Assembly: GCA_030998015.1 (NCBI GenBank)
Contig: JARWMV010000236.1
Coordinates: 1,364,001-1,428,000 of the forward strand
Reading direction: 5' to 3'
Origin: Ceratorhiza oryzae-sativae
Taxonomy: Eukaryota; Basidiomycota; Agaricomycetes; Cantharellales; Ceratobasidiaceae
DNA: 64,000 nucleotides
How positions within the stretch are numbered: position 1 is the stretch's first letter; each line of letters begins with the position of its first letter. Both the position numbers and the translations under genes were made by a program. The notes under the pieces are model-generated. The model was not told where the DNA came from and did not search any database. It was given only the letters and a program-made list of their open reading frames with translations. Shown one piece after another: positions 22,230 to 33,764 of this stretch.

Positions 22230-22410
22230 CACAAGTCGATTGTGGATAGAAGGTGCCCACCAACATAAAATTACATCACGTGATCGCGTTCATGCGGTGA
22301 ATAAATATATAAATAGATGCATTTAGGCTACCAGGCCCGAAGCGTAATAGATACAGCAAGCGAGTGATACACACATTTCCAAATGTCCAAAACCATTCCT
22401 TGGCTTACAA

Positions 22411-23519
22411 TTAAGAACTCTGGACCAAAGGACCACCGTCCAGCTGCTGAGTCTCAGCATATGGAGAAACATCCCCTCGATTCATCTTACCATCGCCAGT
22501 TGGCGAGCGCGTGAACGGTATACCACCCCTGCCATTCCCGTATACCCAAGTAGCGAATCGAACAACCTCAAGAGACGGCAACGTCCTCCCTAGCTGGTCC
22601 GCAACGGCTTGTTCGTTTTCTTGCGTCTCCGGCCCAAATTCTGCAACACAGCGGGGGCAATCGATGTCATCGAACGAACGCCTTAAAGGATGACCCCCAT
22701 TGAGGTGCATAATATAGATATCCGCGTGCGAAAGGTGAATCGGAAGCGTGATGTACCGAAGCCCCTTTAGACCTGATAAAGACTTGGAAAGCGCCTCCTA
22801 GGTGGGCATAAGTATCGATTTCAGACCTGGATGCAATATTGGACACCTACAGCCAGATGCGTAGCACTAGAGAATTGCTCCGGGATAGGGAAAGGCAAGG
22901 TGATCTCTTCGGCGCACACCACGCAATTGGACGACGCCTTATAGAAGCCTAGGCGCTGAAGAGACGGGCAGGCAGCCGAAATTGCAGAGAGTAGTTTTGG
23001 TTCGCATTGCTCCGGGGACATGCAAGATACTTCAAATTCAATCAAGGACGGGGGCAAGTGCTTCACCAAGTCGAGAACTAGGTATCGATGGGGGCTATCT
23101 GGTGATTCAGACCAAACTATGTGTGTGTTGACCGACAAATATTTAAGACGTGCGTAGCGAGACATTCGAGCAAGCCCCTTGGGGTCAAGCGCAGGTGCAA
23201 AGACGTGCAGTCGTCTGCAACAAGAAAAAATGAGTATCATATAAATGAAAATAATTCAAACATGCGCCTACGATATGACATTGACAAGTTCGATTGGCGG
23301 GAATGCCTCAATGGTGTCCCAGTCGGAAGGTTGTCGCACAAAGACCGAGTAGAACCAGCAGCTGAAGGCAGCTCGACGAAACAATCGTGAAGTGAGCGAG
23401 AGGTTATTAATATCGGGCCATTGAGCTTTCTTGAGAGCCTGTGTAGTGTGCAAACGAGAGGGGATAATATGGCAGAGTATTTCCGGGACCAGCTCATCGG
23501 GTAAGGTTGGAGGTGCCAT
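22411..23519 (-). CDS. F-box/LRR-like protein, copy 2
   Basis: Three exons (23519-23272, 23214-22851, 22797-22411) give 999 nt, 332 residues. The N-terminus MAPPTLPDELVPEILCHII is F-box-like, followed by LSLTSRLFRRAAFSCWFYSV and RQPSDWDTIEAFP, the latter matching RRPSDLRDGIRLFP of the gene at 8566. The middle and C-terminal parts are weakly leucine-rich (LKYLSVNTHIVW, LKGLRYITLPIHL). Intron phases (2 and 0) equal those of copy 1. The two sequences are strongly diverged, so this is an old duplication. Function unknown beyond a likely ubiquitin-ligase adaptor role. Confidence 0.7.
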
Positions 23520-24888
23520 CGTAGGGGCGCTCAGCGTCGAGAGTATCCATGGGCGGTGATATTTGAAGGAAACGCCGGAGGTTGTGGTCGGAGGGAAGAA
23601 CTGCAATCGGCAAACGTTGTTTGCGCTATGTAGGGCATGCCCGCTGCTGGGTGCGGGGAAGCTGTGGGGGCACGAAGCTTATCTCCCAAGAGGTGATCGA
23701 GGTCCCTCTTGGTTTCGGGTCCACTATCGGAGGGGCCTTTCATAGCGCTTATGCATACAACGACCGCCTCAGGTGTCTTGCTGGCATCATCGTTCAGTCC
23801 AGCACCGAAAACAATAGGCATTAAAATATTTCTAAATATTTATCCCTTAGTAGTCCTCTAACCACCCGACTTACACCCATCCAACATATTCTGAACATTT
23901 CAATTTCTTGATGCTCCTGTTACCATTGTGTTTTATCAGCGGACTTAGTCTCTGATACAATACTATGCTTTGCCAGGGCATAGTTCTCCACCTCGGTTAT
24001 CGTGACCTTCTCATATCTTAGCGAGCGACTTTCACGTTGCGCGGTCAGCAAGTCCCCATAATGCATCGCCTTGGAGCTGAGCAGAATTGGCTATCTTGTT
24101 ACTCAATGGCCAGGCCCAGAGCGACCCAAGAGTACGAAAGGAGCTGTGGATACTATCTGGCCCCGATCCACTTTTTTTTTAGTCCGTCAGATCCGCACAA
24201 AGATACAAACGAACGAGCGTTAAGCTGGCCTTTAGTTAATGTCGCTGATACGAGGCGCACTCCATTCCGCATGCAGCCCTAATCTCCATTCATTCGAAAA
24301 GAATATACCAGTCGCCCAATAGTTGATTAGAGGCTACTGCTTCCATCAATCGGAGCTAGCTTCCATGAAGCTTATCTACCGTGGACGATCTGTCGGGACC
24401 ACCAGTTGAACCTGGGACTAGATAGCGTAAATACACCTTCGCCGATTGAATTAGGTGCATTACCCATCCTCGTTTTCTATTACCATACATAGGAGTTATC
24501 GACTATCACGTCGTCCCTGGGAGTGTGAGTCTAGTAGTGCATGGGAATTTTAGAGACAAACCCAATGAAGCACACGCTGGGTTTGTGACCGAATTTCAGA
24601 CACGACGCCAAGTTTTCAAAAGATGTGCGATCGTCCTGAGGATCTATGATCTCACGGTTCGGTCCTTTATTTCGGTATCAGAAGGATCTTCAAGAACTCT
24701 AAGCTAGATTTAACTCGTATCGTAGATGAAGGGGTTGTTAGTGGGTGTTACAGATTGAAATGCAAAAAAGCGCTTCAAAACCCGCGGCGTTGGGCCAAGG
24801 GTCGAAATTGGAATACGAAAGCAAATTGTTTCTGTGGCGCGACGCTGACTCACTTAGTGCTTGCTCCTCCCTTGCTGCAGGGACAATC
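23520..24888. other. Intergenic, no supported gene
   Basis: Almost 1.4 kb with only scattered short frames. A short T-run lies near 24172-24180. Nothing with splice logic or recognisable motifs was found; it contains the promoters of the F-box-like gene (minus) and ITPA (plus). Confidence 0.4.
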
Positions 24889-25840
24889 ATGTCAGTCAGT
24901 ACCTTGAGTGAGTCCATACGTCGTAATGCCACATACCAGTCTGTTTTCACGTTGAATCAAAGCGTTTGTAACTGGAAACGCGAATAAGCTACGTGAAGTT
25001 CAAGAGATCTTAGCTAGTGGCGCGGTGCCACTGACCATCGAATCTAGAAACATCGACTGTGAGTTTGTTTCATCACTCCCGATCACTAAACCTAATCCTC
25101 ATAACTCGCATACATCAAGTACCGGAGATCCAAGGAACAGCAGATGAGGTTTCCAAGGAGAAGTGTAGGCGTGCGGCTGAAATCGTAAGCTCGTGGCTTA
25201 GCCTTCATAGCTTTGTAGATTGATGCTGCGTGTTCCGCGGTAGGTCGGTGGGCCATGCATTACTGAAGATACGAGCCTCGGCTTCGTGGCGTTGAACGGC
25301 CTTCCCGGACCGTACGTCAAATGGTTCCTTCGGGAAGTGGGCACCGAGGGTGAGTCCGAAGCCTGCCTCACTTCCTCCTCGAGTTATGCAGCCGTAGGCA
25401 TAGTCCTCACCATGCGGCGGATAAGAGAGAAGGGCAGATGATAGCGGAATTGAGTGACGACATGATGACACGAGCTTGGTACTGCAGGTCTGAACCGAAT
25501 GCTAGACGGGTTTGACACCAGAGCCGCGTTTGCGCAGTGCAACTTTGCCTATAGCAAAGGTCCAGGCTCAGAGCCTATCATCTTCGAGGGTCGGACGGAG
25601 GGTAACATAGTCCGTCCGCGAGGTCCCTCAAAATTTGGGTGGGATCCCGTGTTCGAGCCTTTGGAAGGCGAAGGGAAGACGTGAGTTGATGTTGCATGGT
25701 AATGTAAACTACGCCTGATCGACTAACATTTCACTTGCAGCTATGCCGAGATGACAAGTGAAGCAAAGAATAAAATCTCCCATCGGTTCCGCGCCCTAGA
25801 AAAACTCCGAAAGTACCTGCAGGAGTCTAACTTAAATTAG
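24889..25840 (+). CDS. HAM1: Inosine triphosphate pyrophosphatase
   Basis: Cleaves non-canonical purine triphosphates (ITP, dITP, XTP) to the monophosphates, cleaning the nucleotide pool. Exons 24889-24907, 24963-25058, 25120-25184, 25244-25349, 25488-25680 and 25741-25840 give 579 nt, 192 residues. The 19-nt first exon supplies MSVSTL. The P-loop-like start [16 protein letters not shown] follows, then [25 protein letters not shown] (catalytic Asp region), [18 protein letters not shown], and [14 protein letters not shown] with the conserved SHR. Length matches the family. Confidence 0.93.
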
Positions 25841-26185
25841 CTTTGCGCTGTATGAGTTGAACTGGATGTAGATTGGAATCAAATCGGGATGAGAATAGCC
25901 ACCTACGATGATGTTGTGCCTTTGACTATGATAGTCACGTGCAGCCGTGTTTACCTCGCGAAGCGCGACCATACTCAGCGTGTAACAAAACTACACAAAA
26001 TGTAAGCTACCCGGACTTAGCGCGTTATGAACAAGATTTGACGCTGTGGGTGTTTAAAGTAGCGCTACATATAGAGCTCCCTGAAGAGAGCAGCAAAACC
26101 GTCTTGCTCGCAAATTTGGTGTTAGCTGGTGTGTGTTTAGGTGGAGTCGGGGGGTAAGCGGCACCAATAACGCTGGTGTTAGGAA
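25841..26185. other. Intergenic spacer with NUP188 promoter
   Basis: 345 bp between two genes read in the same direction. A GGAGTCGGGGGGTAAG stretch lies at about 26141-26157. No gene is seen. Confidence 0.4.
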
Positions 26186-29100
26186 ATGAGCGATCGAAAT
26201 GACCTGGAACGAGACTCTTCATCTCTTATTCTTCAGTATGTCTAACATGCTTCAGCTGTATCTTTGCCCACTTAACATTACTCTTCTAGATCCTACCAGG
26301 AACTGTACGAGTTCCTCTCTAAACCGACGTCAAACGGGTCCGACAAAAAAGTAGACGATTTACTCAAACCTCGGCTCTCACAACTTCAAAAGTGCACCGA
26401 TCCATTTGGCCAACCCAACAACGAATCAAAGAAGCAGCTGGACGCCGGCAAGGTCAAGCTCGCTGACGACACTGTACTGTCTTTGTCCGACGAAGATAAA
26501 CAAGAGGCATTGTCTATCAGCGCACAGCTACGGCTCGACGAGGTTGAGGCCGTTGTCCTCTTACGATCATGCCTTATACATGCAGAACATTCGACCCTTG
26601 CGGCCAACACTAGTACTACCTGGGATGCAGACCTCAAGGACGCGCTAGAGTCGTACTACTTTCAGCAGCGCTTACATATCCTGAGGGTGTTTTTGCCCAT
26701 TTTAGCCGCTTCCGGAGACCCCCAACACCCGTTTCATGTTGTCGCCACCGATGCGAAACAAACTATAATGCCAGACGATGGCGCCTTTGCACTTACTTTG
26801 ATTGAAGAACTGGAAAAACGGTCTCGGCAATCGCTTCCCCCGTCTGTTACATCCGACCCTCATGCCGCATCACGTTGGGCGCGGCAGTCATGTCGGGAAC
26901 AAATATGCGTTTTGGAGGTGTTGTTTGGCATTTTGTGGGAGCTAGATCATGGTCCTTCAAACCTCGTCATTCGATACTTCGAGGTTTTATTCTCTACTGA
27001 CTGCGGCCAGGAACAAGCCAACTCCAACTATCTCATGGATGTGGAAGGACGACAATTGCTTACCGACCTAGAGACACTCTGGGTACTTGTTGGTTTACAA
27101 GTACTAGCCCTCGGTAGAGTTTCCGAAGGTGCCACCGTTGGGAAAACTCTGTTAGCTGATCCAGTTGCATTGCTCGGATTGCACAACACTATTATTGGAT
27201 CCTTCCGTTTAAAACCACGATACGCGCCTTTGCTTATGGCTTGGGGCATCCTGTTGTGGCATTTGAACACCACTAAAGACCCAGGGGGATCACTCGGCTC
27301 ATTCGCCGCTTTTTATGAAGCTGTTGAACCCCCCACACCGGCCGCTCCCTTCTACCAGCAATGTGCAGAGATCTCACTGAGCTCAGAGGCTGGGCTTTTA
27401 ATCTACCTCCTAGGGTTATTGGATTCCCCTGTGCTCTGTTCTGCCGCAGCTGCTAGTAAATCATCGGGAGTTACTACTCCAAATGCTTACACTTACAGGT
27501 TGACTATTCATTGTGAGTACTAAGCACCAGTAGCTCCTGTTTTGTGCTAAGAACCCCGTCATTTAGATCTGATTACTGGAATGATGGACGCACTCAACTT
27601 GAGCTACATGTCGGACGTGGACACCTTTATCGAGGTGGTCGTGAAGCTATTCGGCTCTGGAGAGTCTAACATTGTTGCATCACTGGCCCATATGTACTGG
27701 ACGGAGGACTGGGTCCAATCCCCAAAGCGACAACAATTTTTACAAGCAGCAGCCTTGCGCTTTCCCGTACAGCCTCGTCCCCTTGTTCGGTTATTGCGTG
27801 CACTTTCTGGCAGCGGGGATGATTTGACCAATAGTGCAGCTGGAAATCTCATTCGTGAGATTTGTGTTGAACATGTCTACCAGTATCTCGCCGACATGAC
27901 TGGGTTCGCACATGTGATTTCACCGTCGCATCTACAAAGCTCCCTTTACGACGTACGGTCTGACACTGTCGTCAATGTCCGGCCAATCCAGCTTCCAGGT
28001 GGAGCTATTCTGACGTCTCGTTCTGTCGGCCAAACGCTGAGCTTGCGCCAACCAGGTGCACCGTTGGCGGTTCGCTGGTCTCACAGGTATTCAGGCTGGC
28101 GCGTTCTCCTTGAAATATTACTAGACTACGTCCGGGACTCCAGGAGTCAACCGTTGGATCATGCTGTTGCGCGAGCGGGTATTTTGTCGCTAGCGGATAT
28201 CGGAATGGAGGGCGAGGACGCGCATCTGCTCGTAGGAGACATACTATCCCTCTTCCGATGTGTAGCTGAAGGGAGCAAATCTGCCATGAGTATGCTCATG
28301 AACAATCTCTCGGGTGACGAGGATATCTATTCTGAAAACGCACCGCCAGATCTCGTGCAAGTTGCACAGATCGTCCTAAAGGATTCCTTGTCTCATCCAA
28401 CTCCAGGCTCGGTAGACCTCGCAACAACGCTCTTGGAATCCTAATGTCTTTACTTCCGGCTTATCCGGGACGAGTATGGCCGTATCTTCGATCAACAGAT
28501 TTACTCTTCACTACATCCCTCTTTGCTGCCGAACGAGCTCTAGGCGACTATACCATGACGCGTGCAATAATCGGACTGGTCGATGCGCTACGCAATGAAG
28601 CGCGAGTCATGGCTTTACGCCACTCCAACAATCGAGTGCTGCAGCACATGAAAAGTGATGTGCTTCTGAAAGGCCTAACCTTCATTCATAACGAAATTTG
28701 GCTTGCGTACTCGAGTTGGAGGTACTCTCGACTGACCGACAGATTCAACATCGGGCGCAAAATTGCTGAATTGTATTGCGCAATTCTCGATGGCCCAGAG
28801 CAACTCATGGGACGGGATGGGGAAGATGTATTTGGTCCGGTGACCTCGTTCTTACTGGATGCGTTTCTGCATCACGCAACTGTGCCGTGTGTAACTCCTT
28901 TGGTCTCGGCACTCTCTGGTGGTCATGAACTCCTCCGATCGCTTAATAACGCGCATCGTTTCGCCGAAGCTGATTCTTTAACCCACCTGCTCAACGCCCA
29001 CTTGAGACTCGCGCAACTCATCGTGGGCCGTAAACCTGCCAGCGTCGGACTTTCGCTGCTCGAACAAACACTGTTCACTAGCCATAAGAAACGCTCGCTA

Positions 29101-32030
29101 TTGATGCAATTGCGCTGCTGGTAGAAGACAAACTTGTTCCTCTAGAAGCCATACGCCTTTTGACCGTCCTAACCGCCACACCAGCCAGTATGGTATCGCA
29201 CATATCTTCCCCTCAGCGCGTTGTTGACGCACTACTGCGTATCATACGCAATCCGTATGAAGAATTGCGGCTGCGTATCGAAGTATGCACCTTTGTCTCT
29301 CGATGCATTGCTGTCCAACCAGTATTTGGCAAGCTCTTCGTTTCGGGGGAGCACAATGCACCTCAAAGTTCAAGCTCCGCGCAAGTTGTTCAGTCAACAT
29401 CGGCGGGCAGCTCTCGCGTCTACGCACCTCAAATTGCGCTAGAGATTGTGGACAATCGAGAACTGCTCTGGGAGGTCAACCCGGAACTACTGGCCGCGGC
29501 GCTGGATCTTCTTGACAATGTCTGGCAGCGTGCGCTCGAGCACATGTCTACTCTCGAACCAACTCGCGCGAACTCCCAATTCTGGGCTGACTTGAGCGCA
29601 ATTACCGCCACCGAGCCGGATACGCCGGAATCCACAGTGGTGGTCGAGCATATCACCTATGGAAACCCATTCTTCTCCGACCGCCACGAAGTGCCTGATA
29701 TATGCTATCGAACAGTAGCAAAAGCACATGCTGCGCACATTATTGCATTGGATATAGCGCTTGTTCCTCGAAAAGACACAACCAGCATACCTCCTAGCCT
29801 TGCGGCATTTGAGAAAATAGCTCAGAACATGCGTAAACTAATTCGTTCCGCGGTTAGGAGGGGACACGAACTCGATTCGACAGATGCGGTCCGGCGATTT
29901 GTAGACGAAGAGGTGCCTGGATTACGTCTCGATGCGTTCAGAGCATCCTCATCCATTATTTCTCGAAGCTTTGGGGATAATTATGTTCTGGATCTCTCCA
30001 AAGTTAAAGACTGCATATGGCATTTCATCGAGGACGATCTTGTGCGCGAGGAGTGGAACCAGAACCTTTTGATCCGCCTTTGCCAACTCAATGTTGAATG
30101 GTCACTAGCCGACTCCCAAATCGCGCTGACTCGTTCTTGGATTCGCCTAGTCGCTGCTGCGGCCCATGGCTGCGTTCAAAAGCCAACATGCGACCCGCAT
30201 TACTTGATTGTGCATCTGATGTAGCTGAGCTTGCCGGTCGTAGCGAGCAACCTGGGGATGTCGCAGCTTCAGTACACGAAGAAAGAATCAACGTTTTGCT
30301 CGCGTTTGCTGAGGCACTTGGATCTTCGAAGTTGATAGACGTGAACCTTGGCAAGCAGTTTGTGGAGTTTTGCGACCACCTTCAACGCGTTATAGTTAAC
30401 CCACGTTTCCCGCCACTGGAATCCGCTCGAGAGAAGCTAGGCAAAGGCTTCCATCGTAGCTTACTACAAATTATCTACTTTACTGCCCACCATGGCCGAC
30501 AGCTCCTGGGCTCTGGGTCTAAACTGACAACAATTCAGCGTCAAAAAATTGTTTCGGCCATTTCTGCTGCCCTTGACTTCATCGTCGATGCTTTACGCTG
30601 CAACTTCGACGCTGCGCGTTCCGTCCTCGATCTCGACCTCGATCAGATATACAGCTCATGGTTTTAACATTTGGCCAAGTCGTTCGACCCGAGCTCTTCC
30701 CAACGCCGTCGACTTGGTTGAGCCGTTGTCAAAATGATGATATTATTCGTGCCAGTCTTGAGCTATTCGTCCGACTTGACTTGACTGGGCAGATTCATCC
30801 GGACCATTATCGTACCAACCACCAGGCACTTTATGCGCGAAGCTTGTTCGACTTTTACCTTATCCTTGCAAGCTACCGCAACTCTGCCGAGCGCCTAGCC
30901 CAGGAAAATGTTATGCTCGCATATACCGCCAACCAACTATCCCCTGCGCTCGAATCAGGCGTGGTAGATGTAATTCACATTGATTTGCCGGGAGAACGTA
31001 GTCCAGCACACCGAGCATGGTGCCGAATGTTAGGTGTCACTAGCGCACTTGTCGGGCACCTCTCGCACAACTCACATTTTGTTGACTCGGACGTGACAAG
31101 CTTTGTTCGGCTGTACCGACGCCAAATCATGCGGACGCTCGAGTGGAATTTGAGCGAACCGCTGACGGCGCCATTAATCGAAGAAATGCTACGAGTCGCC
31201 GAGTTGTTCCATATGATCGCTCAAGTACCCAGCACAGACAACACACTCGGGCGCGACTTTGTGTACGTTGCCCATAGGCTGGTCCAACACTTAGGCTATG
31301 CAGTCTCCCATCCGAAGCATGTGCTAAACCTCCTCGAGCCACTCACCGCGGACGAACGTGTGTTGATCGAAACGGATGAGGCTGCCAGTGGAAGCGAGGT
31401 TGGAATCATCGACCCGGTTGGCAAACCCGTGTTGGCGCGGGTAGGAATGACATTGTTCAAGGTCGCGCGGACTGTGTTGTCAGCAGTCATGTTATTTGTC
31501 AAGGCGGACGATGTCATTGTCAAGTTGGACGAAGGAGAGTGGGATTATTCATGGGAGAAGCTCCAGCCGGTGAGTCAAGCCTCGTTTACTGATAATGCTC
31601 GCGCGCTCATCTTGCATTCTAGACCGTGAGCGCGTCTATCGAGGACGGTTCATCGATTGGAACGATGATTGAACTGGGGCGTACAGCAATCGATGTCCTT
31701 AGACACCTTAACTCGTTCAAGACACCCCCGGCACCATCTCGAGGCCTAACTACTCCTCTGCTAGCGCTTCCAAAATTCGAACTCAAAGTAGCACAGAGCG
31801 AGGTGCAGGCTACGCTCGAGCTCGTCCTCACATACAGTACATCTCAAATCGCGCTGTGGTTGCGCGAGCCTGGCGGAGAGAGGTGGGAGCGCGAAATCAA
31901 AGGATCCGTAGCAGAAGATGTGCAGTCTCTTTCACAACGAGCGATTGGTATTACCGGGGGACGGGATGCGGAAGGTGCTGGTGTGTTCGAGGTCTTGGCT
32001 GGGTTTTTGGAGGGCAAGTTGAGCAGATGA
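26186..32030 (+). CDS. NUP188: Nucleoporin NUP188, with four one-base frameshifts
   Basis: Large alpha-helical scaffold of the nuclear pore inner ring. Exons 26186-26235, 26290-27512, 27567-31569 and 31623-32030. Recognised from the N-terminal order SYQELYEFLS, VVLLRSCLIHAEH, LESYYFQQRLHILRVFLPIL, RWARQSCREQICVLEVLFGI and DVEGRQLLTDLETLWVLVGL. This parallels animal NUP188 in the same order, including the SRW...REQ...LE signature. The third exon changes frame at four points: 28440 (CC), 29089-29091 (AAA), 30178-30181 (AAAA) and 30662-30665 (TTTT). Each is repaired by one extra base in the run, giving 5688 nt and about 1895 residues with consistent splice phase at the last intron. Treating the pieces as separate genes or a pseudogene is much less likely. 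Confidence 0.85.
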
Positions 32031-32064
32031 TGATACAAAAATGTATGGATTGGATCCGGTTAAG

Positions 32065-33577
32065 CTATGGTTTGGTACACTGCTCGAATGTCTGGTTTGC
32101 TGTTTTACTGTCTGTTAGGACATCTGCGCCCTTTTCAGTAATCAAAACTGTGTGTTCTGCCTGTAGTGCGATGTGGTTAGTTGCGGTTAAGGTTCAACAG
32201 CGATGGAAGCATACCTGGGCAGCACGGGCATAACTGGAGAGATGTGAGTTGGACAACGGCGGTCATTTTGGGGAAATTGGCTCGCCTTTCTGACAAAATT
32301 GTCCATCCGTTCGGAAGCATCCAGCCTCTAGGATCCGTCCCTTGAATGACGACCGGCTAAAAGTACAATTTCAGCGACATCGATTGATAAATACGAGTGT
32401 TCGCTACCTCAATCGTAAAACAGTGCCCAGATTCCATCACGCCCGGCTCATCATTCTCTGCGACCTCACAATTCAGCGGTTGCCCGGTAAGAGTGTGTAA
32501 AAGGATTTACGCACTTGTGTGTTGAATCCATGGCGGTCTGTGGAATTCTCTGCCAATTCCGTGGCCTGTAAATTGTTCGGAGACGACAAACGGAAGACCG
32601 AGTCTTTCTTCTCCCTTGCGAACGGCATCATGTATTGCTCCACCGATTGATCTAAACTTTGCTCCAGGGTGGCAAACCGAGACTCCCGCTCGGAGGGCTA
32701 CGGTTGAGAGGGCTACGAGTGCTTGGCCTTGAAAGTCCTACTTGGCAGCGTAAAGGGGGGGGGGAAGAGAGAGGAAGGGAAAGATGGCTCTTACAACGTT
32801 ACCCACAAGGAAAGTACGAGACGTGTCTCCGTGAAAGCCCTCGAGGTAGACGGTCACATCGACGTTTAGGATGTCGCCTTCTTCGAGCTCACGACTGTTG
32901 CCTGGTTAAATTAGGGTACATTATACTATGTGGCACTACTAACGAGTCTGGGATGCCATGCACAAGACAGTTGTTGATGCTAATGCAGGTGCTTTTAGGG
33001 TATGCCCCCTCGAGGGATGGCTGGATAATTGTTAATTGCGCATTTAGCCAAGAGTAGGGGCTCACATAGTTCAGGGGCGAGGGGTATGCACCATGAGAGA
33101 TGATAAAGTCGTGTAGTAGGTCATCTATCTCTTCGGAAGTGATGCCTGGCTGGTACCGGTGATATCGTAATGAAGGACACTGTTGATGGTACACGTACCC
33201 ACCCTGATGAGCGATTCGGCCATATTGAGGGTCATGGCCGCCAGCGCGCCAGCTCGTCTAGCGCGCCTCTCGTCGTCTGAGCCGAGTTTAATGAGGCCGT
33301 CGCCCTGGTGTGGTGGAGGCTGGTTGGCGTCGTAGGTGGGGTATGCATACAGTGGTCGGGGGATATGCGAGGGAACCGGGCGGCGAGGAATATGCGATGT
33401 ACCACTGGCGAGAGGGTTATCAGACAGCACCGGCGTGTACAATCCAAACTCCTTGATTTGTGCCATTGGATCTTGGTCTTGGGTCGAGAACCGGCGGGCA
33501 ATGTTTGGCCGTCGGGGCGCGGGACTGGTGCGGTGCACGCTTCGGTACAAGTGGCGCGGCGGGGCTCTCCTCATCAT
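32065..33577 (-). CDS. Methionine aminopeptidase, mitochondrial type 1
   Basis: Removes initiator Met. Exons 33577-33203, 33149-33066, 33008-32944, 32894-32795, 32737-32515, 32457-32408, 32356-32286, 32233-32215 and 32160-32065 give 1083 nt, 360 residues. The Arg-rich, acid-free N-terminus ([20 protein letters not shown]) looks like a mitochondrial presequence. Catalytic features: [11 protein letters not shown] (His), [19 protein letters not shown] (two metal Asp), [15 protein letters not shown] (metal His), FTIEPVV (Glu), and [10 protein letters not shown] (Glu). The intron after WTILSE appears to start with GC (32285); this choice keeps the same spacing as animal MAP1D. A 19-nt exon lies at 32233-32215. 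Its 3' end lies only 34 bp from that of NUP188. Confidence 0.9.
32755..32764. repeat. Poly(G) run in a methionine aminopeptidase intron
   Basis: A run of about ten G, followed by a purine-rich GA stretch, inside the 32738-32794 intron. Length may be miscalled. Confidence 0.6.
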
Positions 33578-33764
33578 TTCGCAATGATCACGCGATTGAA
33601 TGTGTGACTCGGTCAGCAACGCGGCTCGCGCTCGCCTAGGTCGTCGTCCGATGACCGATCGGATTATTCACATTCTCGTCTGACTGATTGTTTATTTACG
33701 ACCCACGTGACATGCGCGTCCTCTCATTTAAACCCCGACTCCTCGTCTTTTGGGCTCGTAGAAC
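33578..33764. promoter_or_regulatory. Divergent promoter, methionine aminopeptidase / DNMT5-type gene
   Basis: A 187-bp spacer between two divergent starts. It contains a CCGATCGGATTATT stretch and a CACGTGAC E-box-like site at about 33703-33710. Shared regulation is an inference. Confidence 0.4.

Noticed and set aside
24330..24430. Possible tRNA T-arm (CCAGGTTCAACTGG on the minus strand)
   Set aside because: Stem and loop lengths do not fit a tRNA and no acceptor or anticodon arm could be paired.
28444..30667. Series of separate genes in different frames
   Set aside because: Each frame picks up the family alignment where the previous one stops, always at a homopolymer, and adding one base per break restores one NUP188 protein with correct splice phase.
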